Source of the DNA: RUG563 sp045590215
GTDB taxonomy: Bacteria > Bacillota > Clostridia > Christensenellales > Aristaeellaceae
Direction: 5' to 3'
Assembly (NCBI GenBank): GCA_045590215.1
Contig: JAZNQO010000019.1
Coordinates: forward strand, 1 to 30,762
DNA: 30,762 bases
Shown here: in pieces, positions 23,700 through 30,457 of the stretch
Layout of the letters: each line of letters opens with the position of its first letter
Position numbering within the stretch: position 1 is the stretch's first letter
Position numbers and translations under genes: made by a program
Notes under the pieces: generated by a model
Databases searched by the model: none
What the model was told of the DNA's origin: nothing
The model's input: only the letters and a program-made list of their open reading frames with translations

Positions 23700-23712
23700 G
23701 GAGAAAACAAAA

Positions 23713-24303
23713 ATGGAACATCATTTTTTTGCTTACATGAGCCGGATGCGCTTCATTCATCGCTGGGGGCTTATGCGCAATACCCTCCCGGAAAACGATC
23801 TGGAGCACGCCGCCCAGACTGCCATGATGGCCCATGCCATTGCCGTAATCGGTGTTCGCCGCCATGGCCGCACCTACGATCCGCAGTATATCATGGCCCT
23901 TGCCATGTATCACGACGCCAGCGAAGTGATCACCGGGGATATGCCCACCCCCGTTAAACATAATAACCCCATCATCAAGGAAGAATACCGCAAACTGGAA
24001 GAGGCGGCGGAAAAGCGGCTGCTTTCCATGCTGCCGGAAGATTTGCAGGCGGATTTTTTTCCTCTCATTGACCACGATGAAGCGTCCGAGGAATGGCGCA
24101 TCGTAAAGGCCGCCGATAAAATCAGTGCTTACGTCAAATGCCTGGAAGAGAAAAAGAGCGGCAATAAGGAATTTGACAAAGCCAGTAAAACCATCAAAAA
24201 GAGCATTGAAAAAATCGACCTGCCGGAAGTGCAGGATTTTATGGCGGAATTCGTTCCCGGCTTTGCTCTGACGCTGGACGAAATTTCCGGGGAGGGTTTA
24301 TGA
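23713..24303 (+). CDS. yfbR: 5'-deoxynucleotidase, YfbR family (HD domain)
   Basis: This 196-residue HD-domain phosphohydrolase removes the phosphate from deoxyribonucleoside 5'-monophosphates, including dUMP. It aligns with E. coli YfbR from end to end: HFFAYMSRMRFIHRWGLMRN, metal ligands His32 and the His67-Asp68 pair (MYHDASE), GDMPTPVK, VKAADKISAYVKCLEE and a C-terminal FALTLDEIS. The start at 23713 has AAGGAG 9 bases upstream; the frame is open to 23452, but that stretch is the thiT riboswitch. Its stop overlaps the start of the dUTPase gene, so the pair should act together in pyrimidine deoxynucleotide turnover. Confidence 0.95.
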   Translation: MEHHFFAYMSRMRFIHRWGLMRNTLPENDLEHAAQTAMMAHAIAVIGVRRHGRTYDPQYIMALAMYHDASEVITGDMPTPVKHNNPIIKEEYRKLEEAAEKRLLSMLPEDLQADFFPLIDHDEASEEWRIVKAADKISAYVKCLEEKKSGNKEFDKASKTIKKSIEKIDLPEVQDFMAEFVPGFALTLDEISGEGL

Positions 24304-24728
24304 TGAAAATTCAAATCAAGTATCACGCCGATATCGACCCTGTCGAAAAAATCCCCTCCGGGGATTGGATTGACCTGCGCGCCGCCGAAACGGTAGACAT
24401 GAAGCAGGGCGAATACCGCCCCATATCCCTTGGCGTTTCCATGAAGCTGCCCAAGGGCTATGAAGCCCATGTAGCCCCACGAAGCTCCACCTTCAAAAAA
24501 TTCGGCATCCTGATGGTGAACAGCGTGGGCGTGGTGGACGAAAGCTATTGCGGCGAGAACGACATCTGGTATTTCGTTGCCCTTGCCATGCGTGACACCC
24601 ACATCGAAAAGGGCGACCGCATCTGCCAGTTCCGCATTATGGAAAAAATGCCCCCGGTGGATTTTGAAGCCGTGGAATACATGCAGGACGCCGACCGTGG
24701 CGGCATTGGATCGACGGGAGTAAAATAA
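24303..24728 (+). CDS. dut: dUTP diphosphatase (dUTPase)
   Basis: This 141-residue trimer-type dUTPase converts dUTP to dUMP, keeping uracil out of DNA and supplying the thymidylate precursor. The five motifs are visible: DLRAA (about 26-30), APRSST (60-65), VNSVGVVDESYCGE (74-87), EKGDRICQFRI (102-112) and GGIGSTG (133-139). The start at 24303 is preferred over the ATG at 24300 because GGAGG lies 7 rather than 4 bases upstream. It overlaps yfbR by one base, giving a dUTP to dUMP to deoxyuridine gene pair. Confidence 0.94.
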   Translation: MKIQIKYHADIDPVEKIPSGDWIDLRAAETVDMKQGEYRPISLGVSMKLPKGYEAHVAPRSSTFKKFGILMVNSVGVVDESYCGENDIWYFVALAMRDTHIEKGDRICQFRIMEKMPPVDFEAVEYMQDADRGGIGSTGVK

Positions 24729-24789
24729 AAATTTTTCCTTGCTACACCCGCACACGCTATTTTGATTAACACCTGTCCCATCCGGTACG

Positions 24790-24950
24790 GGTTTTCTTGG
24801 AGGGGATGCAGGGGGAACCGTTCTTTCAGGTGCAATCCCCTTGAAGGTCTGCGGCGCATTACCCGTCATTTTCTTATGCCCGGAGAGCATGCGCAAGCAT
24901 AGCGCAGGGCATGCGATGATCTGCAAAAGAATGATTCCCCCTGCCCCCAC
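24790..24950 (-). repeat. Hairpin repeat, family B copy 4, arms split by an insert
   Basis: The arm GCAGGGGGAACCGTTCTTT (24808-24826) pairs with AAAAGAATGATTCCCCCTGC (24925-24944), but about 98 bases separate them in place of a small loop. The insert holds its own nested palindrome (ATGCCC/GGGCAT and ATGC/GCAT near 24877-24914). The family tail, as TTTTCTTGGAGGGG (24792-24805), lies on the left, so the copy is inverted. It fills most of the 250-base dut-deoD gap. Confidence 0.6.
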
Positions 24951-24978
24951 CCAACCCATACTAAAAGGAGGTTTTCCC

Positions 24979-25683
24979 ATGGCAACACTGCACAACACCG
25001 CAAACCCCGGCGATTTCGCCAAGACCGTTCTGATGCCCGGCGATCCGCTCCGGGCGATGTTCATTGCCGAAACCTATCTGGAAAACACCCGGCTGGTGAA
25101 TAACGTTCGTGGCATTCAGGGCTACACCGGCACTTACAAGGGCAAGGAAGTATCCGTCATGGCCAGCGGCATGGGCATGCCCTCCATCGGCATTTATTCC
25201 TACGAGCTGTTTAACAGCTTCGGCGTGGAAAACATCATCCGTGTGGGCAGTGCAGGCCTCTTAAACCCCAAGCTGAAAGTGCGCAGCGTGGTGGCCGGCA
25301 TGAGTGCCTATTCCAATTCCAATTTCGGTGCCCAGTTCGGCTTCAAGGGCAATCTGGCCCCCTGCTGCTCCTTTGACCTGCTGGAAAAGGCCGTGGCCGC
25401 GGCACGCAAGATGGGCGTGGAAATGCCCGTGGGGCCCATCTATTCCACCGATATCTTCTATGACGCTACCGAACCTTCCCCCACCGCCGTGCTCCGGGAC
25501 TTGGGCGTGCTGGCCATCGAAATGGAAGCCTATGCCCTCTACCTCAACGCCGCCAAGGCGGGCAAGAATGCGCTGGCTCTCCTCACCATCTCCGATAACC
25601 CTTTCACCGGCGAAAGCCTCACCCCCGACGAAGTGCGCTCTACCTTCACCCAGATGATGGAAATCGCACTGGAAATTGCGTAA
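24979..25683 (+). CDS. deoD: Purine-nucleoside phosphorylase, DeoD type
   Basis: This 234-residue enzyme, normally a hexamer, splits purine (deoxy)nucleosides with phosphate to free base and (deoxy)ribose 1-phosphate. Family features are His5 near the N terminus, phosphate-site MPGDPLRA (19-26), IIRVGSAG (85-92), ribose-binding IEMEAYALY (near 178-186) and SDNPFTGE, whose Asp takes the place of the catalytic aspartate of E. coli DeoD. AGGAGG lies 7 bases before the start. It is separated from dut by a hairpin repeat and may be transcribed on its own; no clear promoter was found. Confidence 0.95.
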   Translation: MATLHNTANPGDFAKTVLMPGDPLRAMFIAETYLENTRLVNNVRGIQGYTGTYKGKEVSVMASGMGMPSIGIYSYELFNSFGVENIIRVGSAGLLNPKLKVRSVVAGMSAYSNSNFGAQFGFKGNLAPCCSFDLLEKAVAAARKMGVEMPVGPIYSTDIFYDATEPSPTAVLRDLGVLAIEMEAYALYLNAAKAGKNALALLTISDNPFTGESLTPDEVRSTFTQMMEIALEIA

Positions 25684-25700
25684 AGGGGACAATAGGATGT

Positions 25701-25765
25701 ATGGGGGGAACCATTCTTTTGAAACCAAAAGAACGGTTTCCCCCATTCCCCCTTCCAAGAAAAGT
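25701..25765 (+). repeat. Hairpin repeat, family B copy 5
   Basis: A 21-base arm (25701-25721; ATGGGGGGAACCATTC...) pairs with 25726-25746 with two mismatches around a 4-base loop, then the tail CCCCCTTCCAAGAAAA. It is very close to the copy after gyrA. It begins 17 bases after deoD and no U-run follows. Confidence 0.7.
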
Positions 25766-25872
25766 TATCCCGGATGTTCATCTCGGCACATTCCAACGCT
25801 TTTCCCGGTGATGCTTGGTTGTTTTTTTAGAAAAAATAATTCCGAATTCCGCATTATTCATAAGGAGTCTCC

Positions 25873-26310
25873 ATGAAAATTCTCGTTAGTGCCTGCCTCC
25901 TCGGCTGCGCCTGCCGCTATGACGGCTGCAGCAAAGCGGACGACAGGGTGTTATCCCTCGCCGCCCATCATACCTTCATCCCCGTCTGCCCGGAACAGCT
26001 GGGCGGCCTGCCCACGCCCCGTTTGCCAGCGGAGCGTCAGGGAAATTGTATCACCCGGAAAGACGGGAAGGACGTGACAAAAGAATACACAAAAGGCAGC
26101 CATGAAGCACTGCGGCTCTATCAGCTTTTACAGTGCGACGCCGCCATCCTCAAAGCCCGAAGCCCCTCCTGCGGCAAGGGTATCATTTACGACGGCACTT
26201 TTTCCGGTACGCTCACGGAAGGAAACGGCGTCACCGCCGCCCTGTTCCTTCAAAACGGCATCCCCGTTTACACCGAAGACGAAGCAAATCTGCTCCAGGG
26301 AGGCGACTGA
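25873..26310 (+). CDS. DUF523 / thiouracil desulfurase (TudS)-like protein
   Basis: This 145-residue protein belongs to the DUF523 family. Its three conserved cysteines are Cys8 (SACLLG), Cys39 (CPEQLGG, with Glu41) and Cys100 (RSPSCGKG). In characterised TudS enzymes three such cysteines hold a [4Fe-4S] cluster and sulfur is removed from 2- or 4-thiouracil. The exact substrate here is not known. AAGGAG lies 6 bases upstream. The gene starts a compact operon with a MazG-like gene (1-base gap), a methyltransferase and a kinase-like gene, directly after nucleotide salvage genes, consistent with handling modified bases. Confidence 0.88.
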   Translation: MKILVSACLLGCACRYDGCSKADDRVLSLAAHHTFIPVCPEQLGGLPTPRLPAERQGNCITRKDGKDVTKEYTKGSHEALRLYQLLQCDAAILKARSPSCGKGIIYDGTFSGTLTEGNGVTAALFLQNGIPVYTEDEANLLQGGD

Positions 26311-26311
26311 C

Positions 26312-26635
26312 ATGGCGTTCACCATCAGCGAAATGCAGGAAATGCAGCGCATTTTGCAGAACAAATACAAAGATAAATGGGAGCAAATCGGTCCCGACAC
26401 CGGCAAAAGCAAGCTGCTCTGGCTGGTAGCGGAGCTGGGCGAAGTGATTGATATCGTGAAGAAAAAGGGGGCAAAAAGCATCATGGAAGATACATCCGTG
26501 CGCAGTGATTTTGTGGAAGAAATGGCGGATGTGCTCATGTATTTTAACGATATTATGCTGTGCTTCGGCATCACCGAAGACGAATTGCAAGAAGCCTACA
26601 CGCAAAAATTCCACCGGAACATGAAACGGTGGTAA
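26312..26635 (+). CDS. MazG-like nucleotide pyrophosphohydrolase
   Basis: This 107-residue, all-helical protein has the MazG metal site: AELGEVIDIVKKKG (about 39-52) and FVEEMADVLMYFNDI (about 68-82). Small single-domain MazG proteins hydrolyse nucleoside triphosphates, often non-canonical ones. GGGAGG lies 8 bases before the start, inside the end of the upstream tudS-like gene, so the two are translationally linked. A second, larger MazG region is encoded by yabN in this window; this one is the short stand-alone type with an unusual KKKGAKS insertion between the two motifs. Confidence 0.85.
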   Translation: MAFTISEMQEMQRILQNKYKDKWEQIGPDTGKSKLLWLVAELGEVIDIVKKKGAKSIMEDTSVRSDFVEEMADVLMYFNDIMLCFGITEDELQEAYTQKFHRNMKRW

Positions 26636-26655
26636 CCTTTGAAGGAGTGATTCCC

Positions 26656-27438
26656 CTGAACGAACGTTTATCCTCCATTCAATCCCATTGGAACAAAACC
26701 GCCGATTCCCCTTGGTATCAATCCCTGCGGACGGAAGAAAAGCTGGCCGCCCTGAAAAGCGATCCTGCCTCTGCCTTCCTCCCTGGCGTTTGGGAGATGC
26801 TAAACTGCCTTATGCCGCATATCAAGGGCAAGCAAATCCTGCTCCCTTCCAGCGGCGATAACCACGCCGCCCTTGCCCTTGCCCTGCTGGGAGCCCACGT
26901 CACCTCCGCCGACATCAGCGAAAAGCAACTTTTTCACGCAAAAGAAATGGCAGATGCCTTGAAGCTTTCCATCCGCTTTGTCTGCGATGACACCACCCAT
27001 CTGTCCCGGCTGGAAAGCGATTCCTTTGATCTGGTCTACACTTCCAACGGTACCCTTTCCTGGATTGACGACCCCTTTTCCATGTACAAAAACATCCACC
27101 GTGTGCTGAAAACAGGCGGCCTTTCCCTGATGTACGATGTGCATCCTTTCACCCGGCCTTTCACCTGCGAAGCATGGAAGCAGCCTTATATTCAAAAGCC
27201 CTATGCCGAAACGCTGCCCCATTGCCATTGGCGCATGCAGGATTTGGTCAATGCCATGGCCGCCGCCGGCCTTACCATCGCCGAAATGGCGGAGCTTCCC
27301 TCCCAATCCCCGGCCTTCTGGTTCACCTTTGATGAGCTGTCCGCCCAGCCCCCAGAAGCTTTGGAAGACATCAGCGATTGGCACAAAAACCCCATGGCTG
27401 CCCTGCCCGTATGGCTGTGCATCGCCGCCCGGAAATAA
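26656..27438 (+). CDS. SAM-dependent methyltransferase, unknown substrate
   Basis: This protein of about 260 residues has a class I methyltransferase fold. Motif I reads ILLPSSGDNHAALALALLGA (about 61-80), a variant loop without GxGxG; ADISEKQL holds the SAM-ribose acidic contact and FDLVYTSNGTLSWI is motif IV. The later DVHPFTRPF is typical of this clostridial subfamily, whose target is not known. The frame has no ATG near the ribosome site: GAAGGAG (26641-26647) points to CTG at 26656, 8 bases on. GTG at 26647 overlaps the site and is less likely. It starts 20 bases after the MazG-like gene and is followed, 9 bases on, by the kinase-like gene. Confidence 0.8.
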   Translation: MNERLSSIQSHWNKTADSPWYQSLRTEEKLAALKSDPASAFLPGVWEMLNCLMPHIKGKQILLPSSGDNHAALALALLGAHVTSADISEKQLFHAKEMADALKLSIRFVCDDTTHLSRLESDSFDLVYTSNGTLSWIDDPFSMYKNIHRVLKTGGLSLMYDVHPFTRPFTCEAWKQPYIQKPYAETLPHCHWRMQDLVNAMAAAGLTIAEMAELPSQSPAFWFTFDELSAQPPEALEDISDWHKNPMAALPVWLCIAARK

Positions 27439-27447
27439 AGGAGTTTT

Positions 27448-28359
27448 ATGCTTTACGATACCATCATCCGCCGCACGAAAATTGAAAAAGGCTGGTCCGG
27501 CGATCAGAAATTCAAAGCCGAAACCGAGGACGGACGCACCTATCTTTTGCGCATTTCCGCCCCGGATCGCTTGGAGCGCAAAAAAAGAGAGTTTGAGCAA
27601 ATGCAGAAAGTAGCCGCCCTTAAAATCCCCATGTGCCTGCCGGTGGAATTCGGCGTATGTGACGAGGGGGTGTATTCGCTGACATCCTTCATTGACGGAA
27701 GCGATGCGGAAGCGTATATCAAGCATTGCACCGCCAAAGAACAATATGCTTTCGGGCTGGATGCCGGGCGTATTCTGCAAAAAATCCACACCCTGCCTGC
27801 TCCCGAAAATGCGCCGTCATGGGAAGAACGCTTCAATGCAAAAATTGACCGCAAAATTGCCATGTACGATGCCTGTCCCCTGAAATACGAAGGCGGCGAA
27901 GCTTTCCTTCGCTACATCGCCGAAAACAGGCATCTGCTTTCCAATCGTCCCCAAACCTATCAGCACGGAGATTACCATATCGGCAACATGATGATCAATC
28001 GGGAAAAGCAGCTTGTTATCATCGGTTTTGACCGGGACGATTTCGGCGACCCGTGGGAGGAGTTTAACCGCATCGTCTGGTGCGCCCAGAAAGCCCCTTC
28101 CTTTGCCAGCGGCATGATAGACGGCTATTTTGAGGGCAATGTTCCGGAAAGCTTCTGGCGGTTATTGGCTCTGTATATTTCGTCCAATTCCCTTTCTTCC
28201 CTGCCATGGGCAATTCCCTTTGGAGAAGGGGAAATTGCCGTCATGCAAAATCAAGCCGCAGAAATCCTCCTCTGGTATGATAACATGCGCCGATTTATCC
28301 CCTCTTGGTATCAAAAACCTAAATTTCCCCCTTGCTTTTTCCCTTTTCATTGGGTATAA
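27448..28359 (+). CDS. APH-family kinase-like protein with altered metal-binding motif
   Basis: This 303-residue protein has the aminoglycoside phosphotransferase/choline kinase fold. The catalytic loop is intact: HGDYHIGN (173-180). The following metal-binding motif, usually xIDF(D/N)R, reads IIGFDRDDFGDPWEEFNR (191-208), so the expected aspartate is Gly193. The N-terminal lobe is short, as in small-molecule kinases of this family; substrates range from antibiotics to sugars and choline, and none is indicated here. AAAGGAG lies 5-6 bases upstream, 9 bases after the methyltransferase. The last 15 residues run into the proS promoter, whose TATAAT overlaps the stop codon. Confidence 0.8.
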   Translation: MLYDTIIRRTKIEKGWSGDQKFKAETEDGRTYLLRISAPDRLERKKREFEQMQKVAALKIPMCLPVEFGVCDEGVYSLTSFIDGSDAEAYIKHCTAKEQYAFGLDAGRILQKIHTLPAPENAPSWEERFNAKIDRKIAMYDACPLKYEGGEAFLRYIAENRHLLSNRPQTYQHGDYHIGNMMINREKQLVIIGFDRDDFGDPWEEFNRIVWCAQKAPSFASGMIDGYFEGNVPESFWRLLALYISSNSLSSLPWAIPFGEGEIAVMQNQAAEILLWYDNMRRFIPSWYQKPKFPPCFFPFHWV

Positions 28360-28360
28360 T
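28332..28360 (+). promoter_or_regulatory. Promoter of the proS T-box leader
   Basis: TTGCTT (28332-28337), 17 bases, TATAAT (28355-28360). It lies within the end of the kinase-like gene and would start transcription near 28367, just before the T-box leader. Confidence 0.75.
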
Positions 28361-28366
28361 AGGCAG

Positions 28367-28590
28367 GTATATATGGCAACGCATGGGAAAATGCCCCTCC
28401 GCCTTTAACAGAAAGTGCTTCCCCGGCTGAAAGAAGCGCACAAGGATGGGAACCCCGCCCATGGGCCTGCGGCCAATCACCGCCGGGTTGCTCCCGTTAC
28501 AGGGCAATGAAAGCCGGGCGCATCATGCGCCAAGCAAGGTGGTACCGCGAAGAACGCTTCGTCCCTGCAAAGGACGGAGCTTTATTTTTT
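28367..28590 (+). promoter_or_regulatory. T-box leader, proline-specific
   Basis: The T-box core GCAAGGTGGTACCGCGA is at 28534-28550, followed by a terminator stem GCTTCGTCC/GGACGGAGC (28556-28580) and TTTATTTTTT. CCG at 28455-28457 follows GAACC exactly where GCA follows GAACC in the alaS leader, so CCG (Pro) is the proposed specifier. Uncharged tRNA-Pro would turn on proS. The class is certain and the codon choice inferred. Confidence 0.9.
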
Positions 28591-28603
28591 GGAGGGATTC
28601 AAT

Positions 28604-30046
28604 ATGGCAAAGGAAAAGAAACAGGAATTTGTGCAGCACATTACCCCCAGGGATGAAAATTTCTCCCAGTGGTATACCGACGTTGTTACCCAGACCGATT
28701 TGATGGACTATACCCCCGTCCGTGGCTGCATGGCCTTAAAGCCCTACGGCAACCGCATCTGGGAACTGATCCATGACCAGCTGGATCAGATGTTCAAGGA
28801 AACCGGCCACGAAAACGTGTCCATGCCTATGCTGATTCCCGAATCCTTGCTGCTGAAAGAAGCGGATCACGTGGAAGGCTTTGCCCCCGAAGTGGCCTGG
28901 GTGACGCAAGGCGGCAATGAGCCCCTGCAGGAACGGCTGGCCGTTCGCCCCACCAGCGAAACCATTTTCTGTACCATGTTTTCCAAATGGGTGCAGTCTT
29001 ACCGTGATCTGCCCCTGAAATACAACCAGTGGTGCTCCGTCATGCGCTGGGAAAAGACCACCCGGCCTTTCCTCCGCACGGCCGAATTCTGGTGGCAGGA
29101 AGGCCATACCGTCCACGCCACTGCCGAAGAAGCCGAAGAAGAAACCCAGCTGATGCTCAGCGTCTATCAGAAGTTCTGCCAGGAGAATCTGGCCATCCCG
29201 GTCTATGCCGGCCGCAAGAGCGATAAGGAAAAGTTCGCCGGTGCCCGTGCCACCTATTCCGTGGAAGCCATGATGCAGGATGGCAAGGCCCTCCAGGCCG
29301 GCACCAGCCACAACTTCGGCACCAACTTCTCCGTGCCCTTTGAAGTGCAGTATCTGTCCAAGGAAGGCAAGCTGGAATACTGCCACGAAACCAGCTGGGG
29401 CGTGTCCACCCGCCTTATCGGTGCCATCATCATGACCCACGGCGACGAACCCGGCCTGAAGCTGCCCCCCATGATCGCCCCCTATCAGGTGGTTATCCTG
29501 CCCATTGCTGCCCATAAAGGCGGCGTGATGGAAAAGTGCGACGAGGTGTATGCCGCCCTCAAGAACGCCGGCATCCGTGTCAAGCTGGACGACCGTGATA
29601 ACGTGTCCCCCGGCTGGAAGTTCAACGAATGGGAACTGAAAGGCGTGCCCGTGCGTGTGGAAATGGGGCCGAGGGATATCGAAAACGGCGTGGCTACCGT
29701 CATGCGCCGGGACACCTTTGAAAAGACCACCATTCCGCTGGAAAATCTGGCAGAAGGCATCAAGGCATTGCTTTCCGATATTCAGCAGAATATGTATAAG
29801 CTGGCCGACGATTTCCGCCTCGGCCATACCAAGGACGTCTTCTCCTACGACGAACTGAAGGAACAGGTCAACGGCGGCTATGCCCGTGCCATGTGGTGCG
29901 GCGACCGTGCCTGCGAAGATAAGATCAAGGAAGAAACCGGTGCTACCAGCCGCAATATGCCCTTCGACCAGACCCCCATCGGCGATACCTGCGTCTGCTG
30001 CGGCAAAAAGGCTGACAAGGTTATGTACTTCGCCAAGGCTTATTGA
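28604..30046 (+). CDS. proS: Prolyl-tRNA synthetase, short archaeal/eukaryotic-like type
   Basis: This 480-residue class II synthetase charges tRNA-Pro. It has no bacterial editing insertion and is of the type 3 form found in archaea, eukaryotes and many Clostridia and Deinococcota. Features are TSETIFCTMFSKW and RWEKTTRPFLRTAEFWWQEGHT (motif 2, about 145-170), GTSHNFGTNFS (about 230-240), the anticodon-binding domain from about 285, and a C-terminal zinc-type domain with CGD-CED and CVCCGKKA ending in the conserved Tyr (AKAY). The start at 28604 has GGAGG 8 bases upstream; an in-frame TTG at 28589 precedes that site. A strong terminator follows. Confidence 0.97.
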   Translation: MAKEKKQEFVQHITPRDENFSQWYTDVVTQTDLMDYTPVRGCMALKPYGNRIWELIHDQLDQMFKETGHENVSMPMLIPESLLLKEADHVEGFAPEVAWVTQGGNEPLQERLAVRPTSETIFCTMFSKWVQSYRDLPLKYNQWCSVMRWEKTTRPFLRTAEFWWQEGHTVHATAEEAEEETQLMLSVYQKFCQENLAIPVYAGRKSDKEKFAGARATYSVEAMMQDGKALQAGTSHNFGTNFSVPFEVQYLSKEGKLEYCHETSWGVSTRLIGAIIMTHGDEPGLKLPPMIAPYQVVILPIAAHKGGVMEKCDEVYAALKNAGIRVKLDDRDNVSPGWKFNEWELKGVPVRVEMGPRDIENGVATVMRRDTFEKTTIPLENLAEGIKALLSDIQQNMYKLADDFRLGHTKDVFSYDELKEQVNGGYARAMWCGDRACEDKIKEETGATSRNMPFDQTPIGDTCVCCGKKADKVMYFAKAY

Positions 30047-30057
30047 TTTCATCAACC

Positions 30058-30088
30058 AACGCCCTTTGCCATGCAGAGGGCGTTTTTG
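30058..30088 (+). terminator. Terminator after proS
   Basis: ACGCCCT (30059-30065) pairs with AGGGCGT (30077-30083), followed by TTTTTG. It begins 12 bases after the stop codon. Confidence 0.9.
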
Positions 30089-30109
30089 TGTGCCGTGGGA
30101 TGATCGAGG

Positions 30110-30158
30110 CAGGGGACTATGCGTCCCCTGTACCCCGCAGCAGGGAGTTTCTCCCTGC
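30110..30158. repeat. Pair of perfect short hairpins
   Basis: CAGGGGAC/GTCCCCTG (30110-30130) is followed by GCAGGGAG/CTCCCTGC (30140-30158), each perfect with a loop of 3-5 bases. The arrangement recalls the two 3' hairpins of family A (128-174 and 13154-13196), but the sequence differs. Neither has a U-run. Confidence 0.5.
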
Positions 30159-30226
30159 ACCCACCTTGCGAAGACGGTATTGGGGAAAATAAACGCTTTT
30201 CCGCATGGGGCATGACATGATGTTAG

Positions 30227-30286
30227 GGAATGTTCTTCGGGGGGCTCTTTGGGGCTCACGAACCAAAAGAAAGCAAAGAACGTTCC
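30227..30286. repeat. Long hairpin, possible relative of family B
   Basis: GGAATGTTCTT (30227-30237) pairs with AAGAACGTTCC (30276-30286), enclosing CTTTGG/CCAAAAG. The GTTCTTT...AAAGAAC arms resemble those of the family B stems, but the loop is longer and the tail is absent. GAACGTTCCAC is repeated again just to the right. Confidence 0.4.
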
Positions 30287-30297
30287 ACAAGAACGTT

Positions 30298-30403
30298 CCA
30301 CGGGCTGGGCGGCATTCGCCGCCTACCGGATGCAAAGCATCCGGGAAAACAGAAAACCGTCGGAAAGGAAATTCATTTTCCTTCACGCCGGTTTCTTGTT
30401 TTC
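30298..30403 (-). repeat. Dispersed structured repeat, family A copy 3
   Basis: Read on the minus strand: a long hairpin (arms about 27 bases, 30345-30403), the identical CCGGATGCTTTGCATCCGG (30326-30344), GGCGGC/GCCGCC (30308-30323) and CAGCCCGTGG. Order and spacing equal 12923-13033. The first stem shares almost no sequence with that copy but keeps its shape, and the third stem changes a wobble to a full pair. Confidence 0.7.
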
Positions 30404-30457
30404 ATATGGCCTGTGGAACAGCATTGCCATTCCCTATTTATAAAACCATTTATGTTT

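Noticed and set aside
23452..23712. Longer N terminus for yfbR
   Set aside because: The open frame crosses the thiT riboswitch; YfbR homology begins exactly at 23713, with a good ribosome site.
27448..28359. Aminoglycoside resistance gene
   Set aside because: Only the general APH fold is supported; a metal-site aspartate is replaced and the context is not a resistance or mobile region.
28589..28603. TTG start for proS
   Set aside because: It precedes the GGAGG site; ATG at 28604 has correct spacing and matches the family start.
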